Shown here: piece after piece, positions 1 through 10,554 of the stretch
Layout of the letters: the number at the start of each line of letters is the position of its first letter
Position numbering within the stretch: the stretch's first letter is position 1
Origin: Alopecurus myosuroides
Lineage: Eukaryota > Streptophyta > Magnoliopsida > Poales > Poaceae
Assembly (NCBI GenBank): GCA_028641055.1
Contig: CM054062.1
Span: forward strand, 15,619,639-15,683,638
Reading direction: 5' to 3'
Length of the DNA: 64,000 nt
The notes under the pieces: model-generated
The model's database searches: none
What the model saw: only the letters and a program-made list of their open reading frames with translations
Told to the model about the DNA's origin: nothing
Translations under genes and position numbers: made by a program

Positions 1-960
1 AATTAAAACTGGATATGACAGGTGGGACCCACGTGTCAATTTAAAAATTGGCAGAAAATGAAATAATCTTATTAATTCAATATCTTCTAAATTAATAATC
101 AAATAAATACAAATAAAATATGAAAATGTTTAGAAAAATAAAATCTACATATTGATAAACTTTTCAAAAATGTTTGATAAAATTTAAAAATAAATATTTT
201 TAAAAATTTAAATTAAATCATTTAATGAGAAAAATAATAAATAATTCAAAAATTCAAAAATTGAGAAAAATATAAGTTATATACCAAATTTCTTAAAATG
301 AAAAATGCAACTCAACTATGATGTTTTCAAAGTCATTTGATCAAGTTTCGTGTGTGCAATATTTTCCTATTCATTTAATTCATTTAAAAATTAAGAAATT
401 AATAACCTATTCAAATCTTTTCAGAAAACTTTAAATGTTATAAAAAAATGAAAGAGAAAATTATTTCCAATTCAAATATGCAAAACATAAAACATTTAGA
501 TTAACTTATAAGCTCGTTCCTAAGAGTATAATGAAAGTCTATCATGGTCCCTTATAACCATAAATAACTACCACCATATTATTTTCCTTACTAATAACCC
601 CTAAATGTTTTCACACTTACTAAGCCTATAATCACTAGTTATTAGCAAGTTATGTGATGATAGAGGTAGTTGTATTAGTTCCTCATTTTCCATTAAACTC
701 TTTGTTATCAACTCTAGACTTTTGAACATAAAACAAAATGTGTTCGTTATCTTTTCTATAGTTGTTTTTCATGTGTTGTTGTTTTGTTATCTAACCAAGT
801 AATAAACACTTCTACCTAAACATGATAACAATTGTTTGTTAAGTAAAAGTGAAACACATGTAAGTCTAAAATAAGTAATAACCACATCACCACAAGTAAT
901 AAAACAATCATAAGTCACCTAAAACCAATGTGTTCACGATATCGTTTCAAACGTTGCTTA
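1..960. other. AT-rich gene-free stretch
   Basis: Strongly AT-rich sequence with runs of A and T and no coding pattern. The opening bases, with a GTGGGACCCACGTGTCA palindrome-like stretch, resemble sequence often seen inside long grass LTRs. I could not place the element boundaries. It may be the upstream half of the LTR-like stretch that follows. Confidence 0.4.
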
Positions 961-2535
961 CACTTGTAAGATGGGGTGTTTTCCAGGGTAATTCACGATG
1001 CATATAATTACTATGCATATGTCATCTTGCCAGTGTTTTTAGTAGTCCTTACTGGGACTCCTTTGCTATCTTTTAGATCTCGTGATTTCTCTACGCGGCC
1101 CTCGAACCCCGAAGACATGAATTATTATTGTTATTTCAATCTCATGCAAGTTCATCACTTGCTCATATCCTTTGCAGTATTTCATAACGAACTATTTGCA
1201 AAAACCCTATCGTAATATCATCTACCCTCAAAAGAATGCACGGTCCTATTTTTATAATAATATGACTAATTAAATGACTACCCGAGTGGTAGTGTTCTGT
1301 TTGGTGGGCGGATGGGACCATGGTAAGATGAACAGGTCAAAAGAAGGTTCCATCTGCATGGGAAAGTATTACCTAGGACTTAATCAAAAATGTTGTCAGA
1401 ACTCGGTGCGTCGTAAATACCGCGTTGACCATGGGTCTTGTATGGGCGAGTAAGTCAGTTGTGATCTTCTCTCGTTCGCATGTCAACGGGCTGCCAGGGC
1501 CGTTCGCTGTAGGTTTTGCGAGACTACATGCACATGAGTGGGATCCCTTAATTCCCGCGGACTCTGGGGTCTATGATGATCTGCGAGGGGCGCCTAGATA
1601 TCCATCATGAGGGGTGGATCAGGGGTTCAACCTGCTGGTGGAAATGGGTGGGCATGCGCTGTGCGCAAAAGCATGGTTTGGCTTGGATCAACAACCGGGC
1701 CCCACACGTAAGTGGGCGTGGACAGGAACTTAAGCCTTGTTGTGCAACATGGTCTTGATCGCCCATGGGTAAAGTAACGCACCTCTGCAGAGTGTAAAAG
1801 GATGTGGCATGTTACCCCTGTTCCGGGAAGGAACTGCGAACGCTACAGGAAAGGCAACTCCATGAAGTTCTAGCTCCTATGATGGTCTGGCGGGCATAGT
1901 TTTCATAATTAAAAGCAACCTCTTGAAGAAAGATTTACAAAAACCTTGCATTAGCTTATGACTCTTTTGAGTCTAAAGCTGTAGATAGTGCATCAAACTA
2001 CCCACTGTATATCATGAACTTGTTGAGTAACGCTCGTTACTCATTCATTCCTGTTTGACCTCCTGCTTAGAGTTGAAGCCTTATGGAAGCCGTCATCGTG
2101 AAGCCATCACTGTCTAAGGAAGCTAGGTGGATTTATCTCTTACTTAGCCAGTAAAGCATCGTCATCACATCGTTGGTGTAGGAGGAGCTATCAAGGTGGA
2201 GACCATTCATGGACTTCGCTGTTACAAGCAATAGATTAGGGCTGACATCAGCCGTAGTGGATTAGTTTTGAGCTACATTTCTTCTCCAGCTTGGATCTTC
2301 GAATTGCTTCTTGTGATGTTTTATTTGCATGAGATCTTCTTTGATTCTTCAAGGAGATTCTCAAGATTTTGTAATGAAGTTTGTATCCTATAGCTTTGCT
2401 TGGACTGCTGTGTCTCTGTTGTACCACTCTGAGGGATGTAATATTCACGGATAAGTCCTTCTGTGAGTATTACGTCAGCGACTTGCGCACTATACATGCA
2501 GTAGTGTGTTGGGTCACCACACAACGCAGGATGGT
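961..2535 (+). repeat. Degenerate LTR-like fragment
   Basis: No sustained reading frame is visible; the short ORFs here look like chance. The end of the stretch (about 2290-2535) resembles the 3' part of a grass Gypsy LTR: T-rich leader-like sequence, 'TTGTAATGAAGTTTGTATCC' near 2370, then a GTAATATTCACGG block near 2438 and GTGTGTTGGGTCACCACA at 2505-2522. No partner LTR, primer-binding site or target duplication is visible, so the family and limits are uncertain. It could equally be other old repeat DNA. Confidence 0.3.
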
Positions 2536-2618
2536 GGAGAATGGGACACTTGACTCCACCTTGTCGCAAGCGAGGCTACGACTCGTGGAGGTGCATTCCG
2601 GAGGCGGAGGAGCGTGGA

Positions 2619-2735
2619 CGACAAATGGTGCACGAGGCGGCGAAGGGGGCAGAGGAGCGCGCAGCAAGATAACAAATGATGCGCGAGGTGGCGCAGGAGC
2701 TTGCAACAGGACAACAAATAATGCACGGGGCGGCG
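2619..2735 (+). repeat. Imperfect three-copy minisatellite with coding-like translation
   Basis: Three imperfect copies of a unit around 'acaacaaatgNtgcacgagg' followed by a GGCGGCG block occur between 2619 and 2735. One frame, which stays open from 2381 to 2764, reads repeats of the type TTNGARGGE / TNDARGGAG / TNNARGGEV. The frame has no recognisable domain and is probably a by-product of the GC-rich repeat rather than a gene. The remaining sequence 2736-3200 is GC-rich with no gene that I can support. Confidence 0.45.
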
Positions 2736-3200
2736 AGGTCGGTGGGGCTGCAACAATGGCGTAGTGGGTGCAAGCACCGCGAAAATGTGTCTAATCGACT
2801 CACAAACTGATATGCGGCTGAAATTTTGAGCAGACATGCCAGATTGTAAAAATCGGGTGTACTAAGAGCCTACCCAACGTCCCCCCTCCCATGGTCCATT
2901 TTGGTCCTCTCAGACAGATTTGGGTAAAAATCCCAGTCCAAGCCCCCCGGCCCCCCAAACGGATCAAGGGGAGACAGACGTCCGCGGGTGCGCACCGCAT
3001 CCTCCCTGGCCCACACGGCAGCCGCACGACGCCTTCTTGTATCCCTTCTATCCTAAAAGTCAGGACCCACGCCGCTTTTATCGGTCCTTTTTAACGGGAC
3101 CGCGTAGATGCCAGCGTGTGCGTTGCCCACTCCCGTCCCCATTCACAAGCACTAACCAAACCCTAGCTCGTCAGGGCAAAACCCTAGCTCGCCGGGCCCA

Positions 3201-3360
3201 ATGGTGAAGAGGAAGCGAAAGCCCGGGCCGATGCGCAACGACCACGAGGCGGGGCCGGCCAGCGGCCGCAAACGGGTGAGTTGGGACTTTGCCCAGTACA
3301 TGTAGTCGCGGAACAAGCCGGTGCCATGGCCCGATGTAAAACTGCTGGAGTAGTGGCATT
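3201..3360 (+). pseudogene. 5' part of an ORF2-like pseudogene, split by the CACTA insertion
   Basis: An ATG at 3201 begins MVKRKRKPGPMRND and continues to a KPVPWPDVKLLE motif before the CACTA starts at 3361. The downstream half resumes at 35963 with REFPAPMPPYGSVLRAKI and RRRTFLPL. The joined halves align by eye with the CACTA's own minus-strand protein at 35196-34183 (PVFWPDVHLPDGWH, then a P-rich segment, EEIERRRALLPAHL and SPNWAVWF). Two in-frame TAG codons interrupt it before the break. It is therefore an old relative of that ORF, probably from an earlier CACTA-type element. The biochemical function of the family is unknown to me. Confidence 0.6.
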
Positions 3361-3405
3361 CACTAGTGGAAACAACCCCTCTCGTCCAGGGGGCCAGTGG
3401 GCACC

Positions 3406-3898
3406 TGACGAAGATATGGATCCTGGACCTTGCGAATAAGGACACCCCCTCTCAGGCCCAAGACTAAAGGCCCAAGAAGAGGAGCCCTTGGAATACTCCA
3501 GAAGGCCCACGTGAAGCCCACCCGCACTAAACTTGCGGGTTAAGATAGGAAACATGTAACCGACCTAGTTAGAGTTCGAGTCCTCTCCGGGTAGGATTCG
3601 AGACCTGGCCATCTATATAAGGCCAGGAGAGCCCCCCGGGAGAGGACCAAGCAACACATCACCATCGAAACCTTGAACTCGAGACCTTACTCTCGATTCG
3701 AGCACCACCATTGTAACCGATCTTTCCATCAATACAGATCGACAAGAGGCAGGAGTAAGGGTTTTACCTCTACGAGGGCCCCGAACCTGGGTAAATCTCG
3801 CCCCCTGTCTAGCCGACGATTCCACCAGTGCTCATGAATTCTCCTAGTCGAAACCCGATAGGGTCACCTAAGGGATTTGTAGAGTCAGAGATTCGACA
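3406..3898 (+). repeat. Gypsy1 5' LTR
   Basis: 493 bp, TG...CA. A likely TATA box, CTATATAAGG, lies at 3611-3620 and would start the genomic RNA. It differs from the 3' LTR by four substitutions, visible near the 5' end, at two sites near 3687-3698, and in 'accagtgctcat' versus 'accagcgctcat'. Confidence 0.96.
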
Positions 3899-5729
3899 AT
3901 TGGCGCCGACCGTGGGGACGACGGGCGCTGGATCACCGGCATCTTCGGCTTCATCGACAATGCACTCTCGTTGGAAACCATCGACTACGGCTCCGAACAA
4001 TCCTATACGGATCGGATCTGTCGTGGTCACACCTCACTCGCCGGAATCGCGCCCGGTATTCGAGGATCTGGAGAAAAGCGTCACCTTGACGTTCGGGAGC
4101 CTAAAATTCGTGACCAACAGGGACGGAATCCTCCACTTCTCGGATGAATCGGAAACTGAATCTGGAGCTTTCGACTCACGCCGTCATCTGGAGAAAAGCG
4201 GCGAGTCCATCCGCTTCAACGCCAACGACTACCATACCCTCTCGACAGAGCAACCATCAAGAATTCAAAGAAACTTCCGACCTACGCCTAGGACGCACGA
4301 GCCTCGACTGGCGCAAGTCTGCATGGCAGGATCGGAACAAGCCTCGGAAACAGAACACAGCGCGGCAGAGCGCAACATAATCGGCGTCTCACGGGAATCC
4401 TGGAACCGAGCAAAGGAGGCTATGCGAACGAGCAAGCCACCCGCATCCGGGGCCTCACACGAAGACATGGTTGCCTACCACTATCACCTAGTGAGAGCAG
4501 CCACGACTATCAAGGACTCTCGGATAGATCTGGCCCGCCGAAGAAGAGCGGCGGACGAGTCGAGCCAAAGGCGAGCCGGGCTGTCCATAACACCCTCGGT
4601 TGGAACCCGACCCGCGAGGAAGGGACACACATCTACATCCAGGAACAATGAGTCCCTAGCCGGAACCAGCAGATCAATCACTCCTTCTCTCATGCGAGTC
4701 GATGACGATGGCAATGTCTACCCGCAAACTCCTGCTGCCGCGGTTCTAGCCGCAGCAAATTACATGCAGATGAACCAACCGACGGAAAGCGATCCTCGGG
4801 CGGAACAGTATAAACAAGTGCGCAAGGGATTAGGGCTGGCGACCGCAAGGCTCGCCGCTTATGATCGAAAGAAGGCCGCAGAACAGCTGGAGAAGGAACA
4901 GGAGAAGGAGAAAGACAAGGATAGGGAAGCATCCCGCAAACGTAGGAGTTCTTCGCCAAGAAGGGACAGGTCACCACGTCGTGGTCGAGGAAAAGAAGCA
5001 CGGCGCCGTGATGACAGTCGAAGTAGCAGCGAAGGCAGTCCGAGAGACAAAAGCTCGCGGCATCATAGCAGCCGCTCGCGAAAGCGAAGCAAGGAGCCAA
5101 GGAAGGATACTGACCGCGACCGGCCAGAGTACGACGCACGATCAGATCTCGCTCAAAAAATGGTGGATAAGGCGAGGGCTTCGCGATATCGCGAGCGCTC
5201 TTCGTCCGGCTCCTCGGATGACGAAACCTGCGGCGCTCTCTGCTATGCCCGCAGTATCCGCGAGGCGCCCCTACCCAAAAGATTCAAGCTTAGCACGGAA
5301 GTAACGAAGTACGACGGCTCACTCGAACCCTCTCAATGGCTAAGCGATTACCTCACGGCAGTAAAATGCCAACGTGGGAATAAAAACACGGCTATGCAAT
5401 ACCTCAATTTGCATCTCACCTGCGCGGCTCGCAGTTGGCTGGAGAGACGACCAAAATCTTGCTACGCATCGTGGGATGATTTGCACCGCGATTTCTGCAA
5501 AAATTTCCAGTCGACTTACAAGAGGCCAGCCACCATTGAAGAACTGCGAGCATGCAAGCAGAAAAGTGGCGAATCCACCCGCGAGTACATCCAGCGATGG
5601 ACTACGCTCAGGAATACCGCAGGAACCATCTCGGAAGAAGTAGCGATTGAAGCCTTCGCAAAAGGCGCCGAAGAACGACTTTCAGAGAAGAACTGGGCAG
5701 AGCCGCACCCAAGACTATTGGGGAGCTGA
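3828..5729 (+). CDS. gag: Gypsy1 Gag polyprotein (N-terminal part)
   Basis: Open for 633 codons. Residues ~480-615 form a retrotransposon Gag domain (SQWLSDYLTAV, ARSWLERRPK, DLHRDFCKNFQ, SGESTREYIQRW), which packages RNA into virus-like particles. Residues ~345-437 are rich in Lys/Glu then Arg/Ser (SRKRRSSSPRRDRSPRRGRG), resembling RS domains of splicing factors. The first ATG is inside the LTR and the frame crosses the primer-binding site; the next reasonable ATG is at 3960, so the true start is uncertain. Near 5680 a frameshift drops the frame out of the Gag domain, which continues in the next frame with KTIGELMNIAPKWANGEDA. This is probably decay rather than programmed frameshifting because it falls inside Gag. 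Confidence 0.9.
   Translation: MLMNSPSRNPIGSPKGFVESEIRQLAPTVGTTGAGSPASSASSTMHSRWKPSTTAPNNPIRIGSVVVTPHSPESRPVFEDLEKSVTLTFGSLKFVTNRDGILHFSDESETESGAFDSRRHLEKSGESIRFNANDYHTLSTEQPSRIQRNFRPTPRTHEPRLAQVCMAGSEQASETEHSAAERNIIGVSRESWNRAKEAMRTSKPPASGASHEDMVAYHYHLVRAATTIKDSRIDLARRRRAADESSQRRAGLSITPSVGTRPARKGHTSTSRNNESLAGTSRSITPSLMRVDDDGNVYPQTPAAAVLAAANYMQMNQPTESDPRAEQYKQVRKGLGLATARLAAYDRKKAAEQLEKEQEKEKDKDREASRKRRSSSPRRDRSPRRGRGKEARRRDDSRSSSEGSPRDKSSRHHSSRSRKRSKEPRKDTDRDRPEYDARSDLAQKMVDKARASRYRERSSSGSSDDETCGALCYARSIREAPLPKRFKLSTEVTKYDGSLEPSQWLSDYLTAVKCQRGNKNTAMQYLNLHLTCAARSWLERRPKSCYASWDDLHRDFCKNFQSTYKRPATIEELRACKQKSGESTREYIQRWTTLRNTAGTISEEVAIEAFAKGAEERLSEKNWAEPHPRLLGS
3901..3918 (+). promoter_or_regulatory. 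Gypsy1 primer-binding site
   Basis: TGGCGCCGACCGTGGGGA lies two bases inside the 5' LTR, the position and form of a tRNA primer site for minus-strand cDNA synthesis. The tRNA identity cannot be fixed without comparing tRNA 3' ends. Confidence 0.85.
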
Positions 5730-7048
5730 TGAACATAGCCCCAAAATGGGCTAACGGAGAAGATGCGGTGCGCAATGAGAGGGCATCATCACCTGCGCAT
5801 GATGAAGACCGTCATAGTCGGAGGAAGAGGAGAAAATATTACGATCACGAGGACAGAGAGGAGTTGGTCGCAGCGGAATTCACGCGAGGCTGCGACTCCG
5901 GTCGCCGTGGGAATCGCGAGTGGAGACCAAAAGCTGAAGAAAAATCACCCGAGGAAGACCTCGATGGATACTGCTCGCTACATCTATTTACAGATAAACG
6001 CACGGGCAAAACTAAGGCAACGCACCTTCTTAAGGATTGCCGAAAGTTTATTGATATCTCAGAAGCACTCGCCAGGAAAAGATCTGCACACACGCAAAAT
6101 TACCCACCGCTTCCAGGAGGAGGCCACCAAGGATTCCAGCCGCCACAACCCCCACCTCCACCAGCAAATCCAAACATGGCATTAGCTGCGCTACCTGCAC
6201 CGCCAGCTCAAAACTCCGGGGCCAACGCGTACCCGAATCCAGCAGGGCAACTCGCGATGATCCAAAAGGTATGTCCATCCCGCAGAGCTCAAAAGACTAA
6301 CACAAGGCAATTGTGCATGGCCGTGCAGACAGCGCCAACAAAAACAGAATACTTGAAGATGGCGGACCAGCCAATAACATTCTCGATGAAGGACCACCCG
6401 CCACAAGTCTATCGACCAGGACACGCCGCCCTTGTCATCCAAGCACAAATTGGCAACTATGATTTGGCCCGCGTATTCATGGATGGTGGCAGTGGAATCA
6501 ACATTATCTACGCGGATACACTCCGTCGGATGAACAGGAACTTGGACGGCCTCCAGGAATCAGAAACATCCTTCCACGGGATAGTTCCAGGAAAGGCAAT
6601 CCGTCCACTCGGAACAATCAACCTAGAAGTTGTGCTGGGCACCAAGAGCAACTACAGAAGAGAATTCCTCGACTTCGAAGTTGTCGATTGGCCTTCGCAG
6701 TACCACGCCATTCTTGGTCGAACAGCGTTCGCCAGATTCATGGCAGTACCGCATTACGCCTACCTGAAGCTCAAATTACCTGGAGAACATGGCGTAATCA
6801 CCATCGACGGAGACTTTCAGAAATCCAACAAATGCGACATTGAATTCAATGAGATCGCAAAATCTTTCGGGATGCAAGAAGAACTTCAAGAGCTGGCAAA
6901 AACCACGGATCACTCCGTGATGCCCCTCACGAAGAAAAACGCGCCTGAACTGGAGTTCAGCGCTAACAGTGACACTCGAAAGCATCAAGTGCACCCGACA
7001 AATTCTGCGAAGACAGCGCTGGTTTCCACCACCCTTCCGCAAGCATAG
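5729..7048 (+). CDS. Gypsy1 Gag C-terminus and aspartic protease
   Basis: Continues Gag in a second frame. At about 5970-6050 a Cys/His motif reads CSLH-x13-HLLKDC, a zinc-knuckle-like arrangement C-x2-H-x13-H-x4-C for RNA binding. A Pro-rich linker follows. The protease is marked by RVFMDGGSGINIIY near 6470, the D-G-G form of the aspartic protease motif found in plant Tat elements, and by the flap/C-terminal segment YHAILGRTAFARFMAV. It cleaves the polyprotein into mature parts. The frame ends at TAG 7046-7048, in sequence that should continue into reverse transcriptase, so the stop is a disabling mutation. Confidence 0.9.
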   Translation: MNIAPKWANGEDAVRNERASSPAHDEDRHSRRKRRKYYDHEDREELVAAEFTRGCDSGRRGNREWRPKAEEKSPEEDLDGYCSLHLFTDKRTGKTKATHLLKDCRKFIDISEALARKRSAHTQNYPPLPGGGHQGFQPPQPPPPPANPNMALAALPAPPAQNSGANAYPNPAGQLAMIQKVCPSRRAQKTNTRQLCMAVQTAPTKTEYLKMADQPITFSMKDHPPQVYRPGHAALVIQAQIGNYDLARVFMDGGSGINIIYADTLRRMNRNLDGLQESETSFHGIVPGKAIRPLGTINLEVVLGTKSNYRREFLDFEVVDWPSQYHAILGRTAFARFMAVPHYAYLKLKLPGEHGVITIDGDFQKSNKCDIEFNEIAKSFGMQEELQELAKTTDHSVMPLTKKNAPELEFSANSDTRKHQVHPTNSAKTALVSTTLPQA

Positions 7049-8359
7049 GAAAGCGCGCTCGTCGAACTCCTCCTTGAGTACTGGGAAATTTTCGCCTGGC
7101 AGCCATCATATATGCCAGGAATACCCAGGGAGTTTGCCGAGCACTTACTCGAAGTCTTTCCAGATGCCAAACCCATCAAACAAACTACTCGATGATTTTC
7201 AGAACCCAAGCAGAAGGCACTTGGAGAAGAAGTAAACAGATTGCTAGTAGCAAAATTCATCAGGGAGATCAAGATATCCACTTGGTTAGCAAACCCGGTG
7301 CTGGTCCCCAAAAAGAACACGGACATCCTTCGGGTATGCATCGACTACACGTCGTTAAACAAGCACTGCCCCAAGGACAACTTTCCCCTCCCGCGAATCG
7401 ACCAGATCGTGGACTCTACGGCAGGCTGCCAACGCCTCTCTTTCCTGGACGCCTATTCGGGATATAATCAGATCCGAATGAAAAGGGAAGACGAAGAAAA
7501 GACAACATTCATCACACCTCACAGTGTCTACTGCTACACGACAATGCCCTTCGGGCTCAAGAACGCAGGCGCAACATACCAGCGCTGCATGCAAAAATGC
7601 CTCGCCAAGCTCATTGGCAAGAACGTACAAGTATACGTTGACGACATAGTCATCAAGACTCGAGTTGAGAGCACACTCCTCGAGGATATTAGAGAAACAT
7701 TCGACGCCCTCAACGCATACAGGATCAAGCTCAATCCGACAAAATGCGTCTTCGGCGTTCCAGCAGGGAAACTTCTCGGGTACCTGGTATCCACCAGAGG
7801 CATCGAAGCCAACCCAGAGAAAATACAAGCAATCTTGACAATGAGGGAGCCAACTAATCGAGTCCAACAGCTTGCAGGGCGACTGGCCGTCCTGAGCAGG
7901 TTCATCGCACGATCGGGAGAGCAAGTGTTACCCTTCTACAAGCTGCTGAAGAAGACGGAAAAATTCGAGTGGACACCGGAAGCTAAGCAAGCATTCGCGG
8001 ACTTAAAGCGATCGTTGCAAAGTAGGCGAGTCCTTGCAACACCGCAAGAAAGGGAGCCACTCTACTTATACCTAGCCGCCACAAACCAGGTCATCAGCAC
8101 ATTAATCGTAGTCGAACGACCTGAGGAGGGCAAAGCGTACGGAGTTCAGCGACCAATCTATTACATTAGCGAAGTGCTCTCGCCATGCAAACAATGATAT
8201 CCTCATTACCAGAAGCTCGCATACGGAGTTGTTCTTACAGCCCGAAAGCTCAAGCACTACTTCCAGGAACACGCCATCGCAGTGGTTAATGATGCGTCAC
8301 TCGGGACAATCATGAACAACCCCATGGCATCCGGAAGAATAGCCAAATGGAGCATCTAG
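7049..8359 (+). pseudogene. Gypsy1 reverse transcriptase (interrupted)
   Basis: Same frame as the protease, with stops at 7046-7048, 7193-7195, 8195-8197 and 8357-8359. The RT core is otherwise clear: NPVLVPKKN and RVCIDYTSLN (fingers), FLDAYSGYNQI, TMPFGLKNAGATYQ, and the catalytic YVDDIVIK at about 7633. It copies the element's RNA into DNA in cytoplasmic particles. Surrounding context suggests three of the stops came from CGA or CAG codons by C-to-T change, the signature of methylated-cytosine decay in silenced DNA. The longest open piece runs 7241-8197. Confidence 0.93.
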
Positions 8360-9919
8360 TTGGGCGCCTGGGACATCACTTATGCAGGGCGCAACGCAGT
8401 CAAATCTCAGGTACTCGTGAAATTCCTAAGCGAATGGACAGAACTACAAACGCCCGGACCACCTGAGTACACGAGCAATTGGATAATGTACTTTGACGGG
8501 TCCAAAAGAAACGAAGGAGCAGGAGCTGGAATTGTCCTTATATCGCCTCAGGGAGACAAGCTGCAATACGTCCTACGATTGGACTTTCCACCAGATGATC
8601 CAGCATCGAACAATGACGCAGAATATGAAGCCCTGTTGCATGGGATGAAGATGGCAGTCGCCTGTGGAGCTACTCGATTAATGATTTACGGCGACTCCAA
8701 TCTCATTGTGCAGCAGACAATGAAAGAATGTGACGCAATTGCTGAAAACATGGTCGCATATCGTGACATGTACAATCTACTCGAAGGAAGTTTCAAAGGG
8801 TGCGAGCTGAAGCACATTGCAAGATCAAGCAATGAAGAAGCAGATAGGCTGGCAAACATGGGTTCCACAAATACACCCATACCGCCAGGAATATATTTCG
8901 AGCGGATGATCAAGCGATCAGTCAAAGTCAAGAAAGCTGCAGGAACACCCACAGTGCCAGAAATAGAGGTCAGCCCGCAAGTCGCCATTATCGAGCTTAC
9001 CCATAACATATCACGACAGGTTTTCCTGGTCGAGCCAGTCTGGACGCAGAAATATCTCGACTACCTGATCAATAGACAGCTCCCGGCCGATCCACGCGAG
9101 GCTCGACAAATAATGAGACGCAGCAAATCCTTTCGGGTAGTCAATGGAGAATTATACAAGCAAAGCATCTCGGGCATACTTCAGCGATGCATCGCACCCG
9201 AAGATGGCAAAGAATTACTCCAGGACATCCACCATGGAGACTGCGGACATCATGCTAGCTGGAAAACAATCATGGGAAAGGCCTTCCGAGCAGGATTCTA
9301 CTGGCTAACAGCAGCTACCGATGCAAAGGACCTGGTCGAGCGATGCGATGCTTGCCAGCGATTCGCACCAAGACCACATGCACCTGCTACGGAATTGCAC
9401 ATGATACCCATTGCCTGGCCCTTCGCACAATGGGGGCTGGACATGGTTGGACCACTACGCAAGTCCACGCCTGGCGGATATACACACTTGCTGGTCGCAG
9501 TCGACAAGTTCACCAAATGGATCGAGGCCATGCCAGTAACTTCGGCTAGCGCCCAATGCGCCGTCAAGTTCCTCGACTCCATTGTATGCAGATTTGGTGT
9601 GCCACACGACATTATTACAGACAATGGTACAAATTTCACAGCAAAGGAAACGCAACAGTTCTGCGAAGAAAAGGGCATCAACTTCAAGTTTGCTTCAGTT
9701 GCCCACCTGCAAACGAACGGTCAAGTCGAAAGATCCAACGGCTTAGTTTCGGCTGGCATCAAGAAACGCCTACTCGATCGTCTACACCCCGCCGCGGGAC
9801 ATTGGGCAGAAGAGCTACCCTCCGTACTATGGAGCCTCCGCACAACTCCAAACCGATCCACAAAATACACACCATTTTTCATGGTATACGGGGCAGAAGC
9901 AGTCCTACCCGAGGATTAG
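8360..9919 (+). CDS. Gypsy1 RNase H and integrase segment
   Basis: 519 codons in the same frame as RT. RNase H appears first (MYFDGSKRNEGAGAGIVL, then YEALLHGMK and GDSNLIVQQ), the enzyme that removes RNA from the RNA-DNA hybrid. A zinc-binding HHCC region follows (HHGDCGHH ... CDACQRF). The integrase core has its DDE triad at GLDMVGPL, ITDNGTNF and NGQVERSNG. Integrase inserts the cDNA into the genome. The frame stops at 9917-9919, where the expected continuation DIRFSAPRVV is out of frame, consistent with a 2-bp deletion. Confidence 0.93.
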   Translation: MGAWDITYAGRNAVKSQVLVKFLSEWTELQTPGPPEYTSNWIMYFDGSKRNEGAGAGIVLISPQGDKLQYVLRLDFPPDDPASNNDAEYEALLHGMKMAVACGATRLMIYGDSNLIVQQTMKECDAIAENMVAYRDMYNLLEGSFKGCELKHIARSSNEEADRLANMGSTNTPIPPGIYFERMIKRSVKVKKAAGTPTVPEIEVSPQVAIIELTHNISRQVFLVEPVWTQKYLDYLINRQLPADPREARQIMRRSKSFRVVNGELYKQSISGILQRCIAPEDGKELLQDIHHGDCGHHASWKTIMGKAFRAGFYWLTAATDAKDLVERCDACQRFAPRPHAPATELHMIPIAWPFAQWGLDMVGPLRKSTPGGYTHLLVAVDKFTKWIEAMPVTSASAQCAVKFLDSIVCRFGVPHDIITDNGTNFTAKETQQFCEEKGINFKFASVAHLQTNGQVERSNGLVSAGIKKRLLDRLHPAAGHWAEELPSVLWSLRTTPNRSTKYTPFFMVYGAEAVLPED

Positions 9920-10274
9920 ATTCAGCGCCCCACGAGTTGTGTCTTACAGCGAAGAAACCTCCAACAAGGCACTCGCGGAAGATATGGATGCACTCGACTA
10001 GATGCGTGACATCGCGCTCGCAAGATCCGCAGTATATCAGCAATCACTGCGAAACTATCACAGTCGCCGCATACGCCACAGAGCATTCGCGGTTGGAGAT
10101 CTAGTGCTGCGGCTCAAGCAGAAGGAAGGACACAAGCTCGAGCCACCCTGGGAAGGACCCTTCATCATACACGAAGTCATCCCAGGCGGAGCCTACAGGC
10201 TGAAGAATCCATCGACTGGAGGAATCTATTCCAATCCTTGGAATATCGCACACCTCCGCAAATTTTATCCCTAG
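9920..10274 (+). pseudogene. Gypsy1 integrase C-terminus
   Basis: After the 2-bp deletion the polyprotein continues in another frame with APRVVSYSEETSNKALAED, is cut by TAG at 9999-10001, then runs from 10002 to a natural stop at 10272-10274. The end carries the integrase C-terminal module (FAVGDLVLRLK, WEGPFIIHEVIPGGAYRL and AHLRKFYP), which in plant Gypsy elements helps bind DNA and closes the polyprotein. It is clearly homologous to the preceding segment's expected end. Confidence 0.88.
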
Positions 10275-10554
10275 GTTTACTTATTATCACAACAAATAAG
10301 GCTATACTAGCCACTCTTGTAGCCCGAATACATGACTTCTCAGTCATAGCAATAAAATACATGGTTTCTCAACCATATTTGCTCGAAGATTATCTCTTCT
10401 TACATGCGAAATAGTTACAGGTACACACCCCATAAACACACGGGGGCTACGCCTACAACTAAGCATCACAAGAAAATTTATACACACAAGGTTACACACC
10501 TTATAAACAGTTTTTACAATTTATACAGCATCACAGAATGTACACATTCAACAA
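10275..10554. other. Gypsy1 spacer after integrase
   Basis: Noncoding AT-rich spacer between pol and the antisense modules. It contains one GGGGGCTAC polypurine-like motif near 10442, echoing the true tract before the 3' LTR. Confidence 0.6.

Noticed and set aside
2381..2764. 127-codon plus-strand frame
   Set aside because: Openness is explained by a short GC-rich tandem repeat; no start context or domain.
4690..5139. 149-codon minus-strand frame opposite Gag
   Set aside because: Shadow of the Arg/Ser-rich Gag region, with a Ser/Leu/Arg composition produced by that sequence.
7355..7924. 189-codon minus-strand frame opposite reverse transcriptase
   Set aside because: Lies across conserved RT motifs on the other strand; no independent signal.
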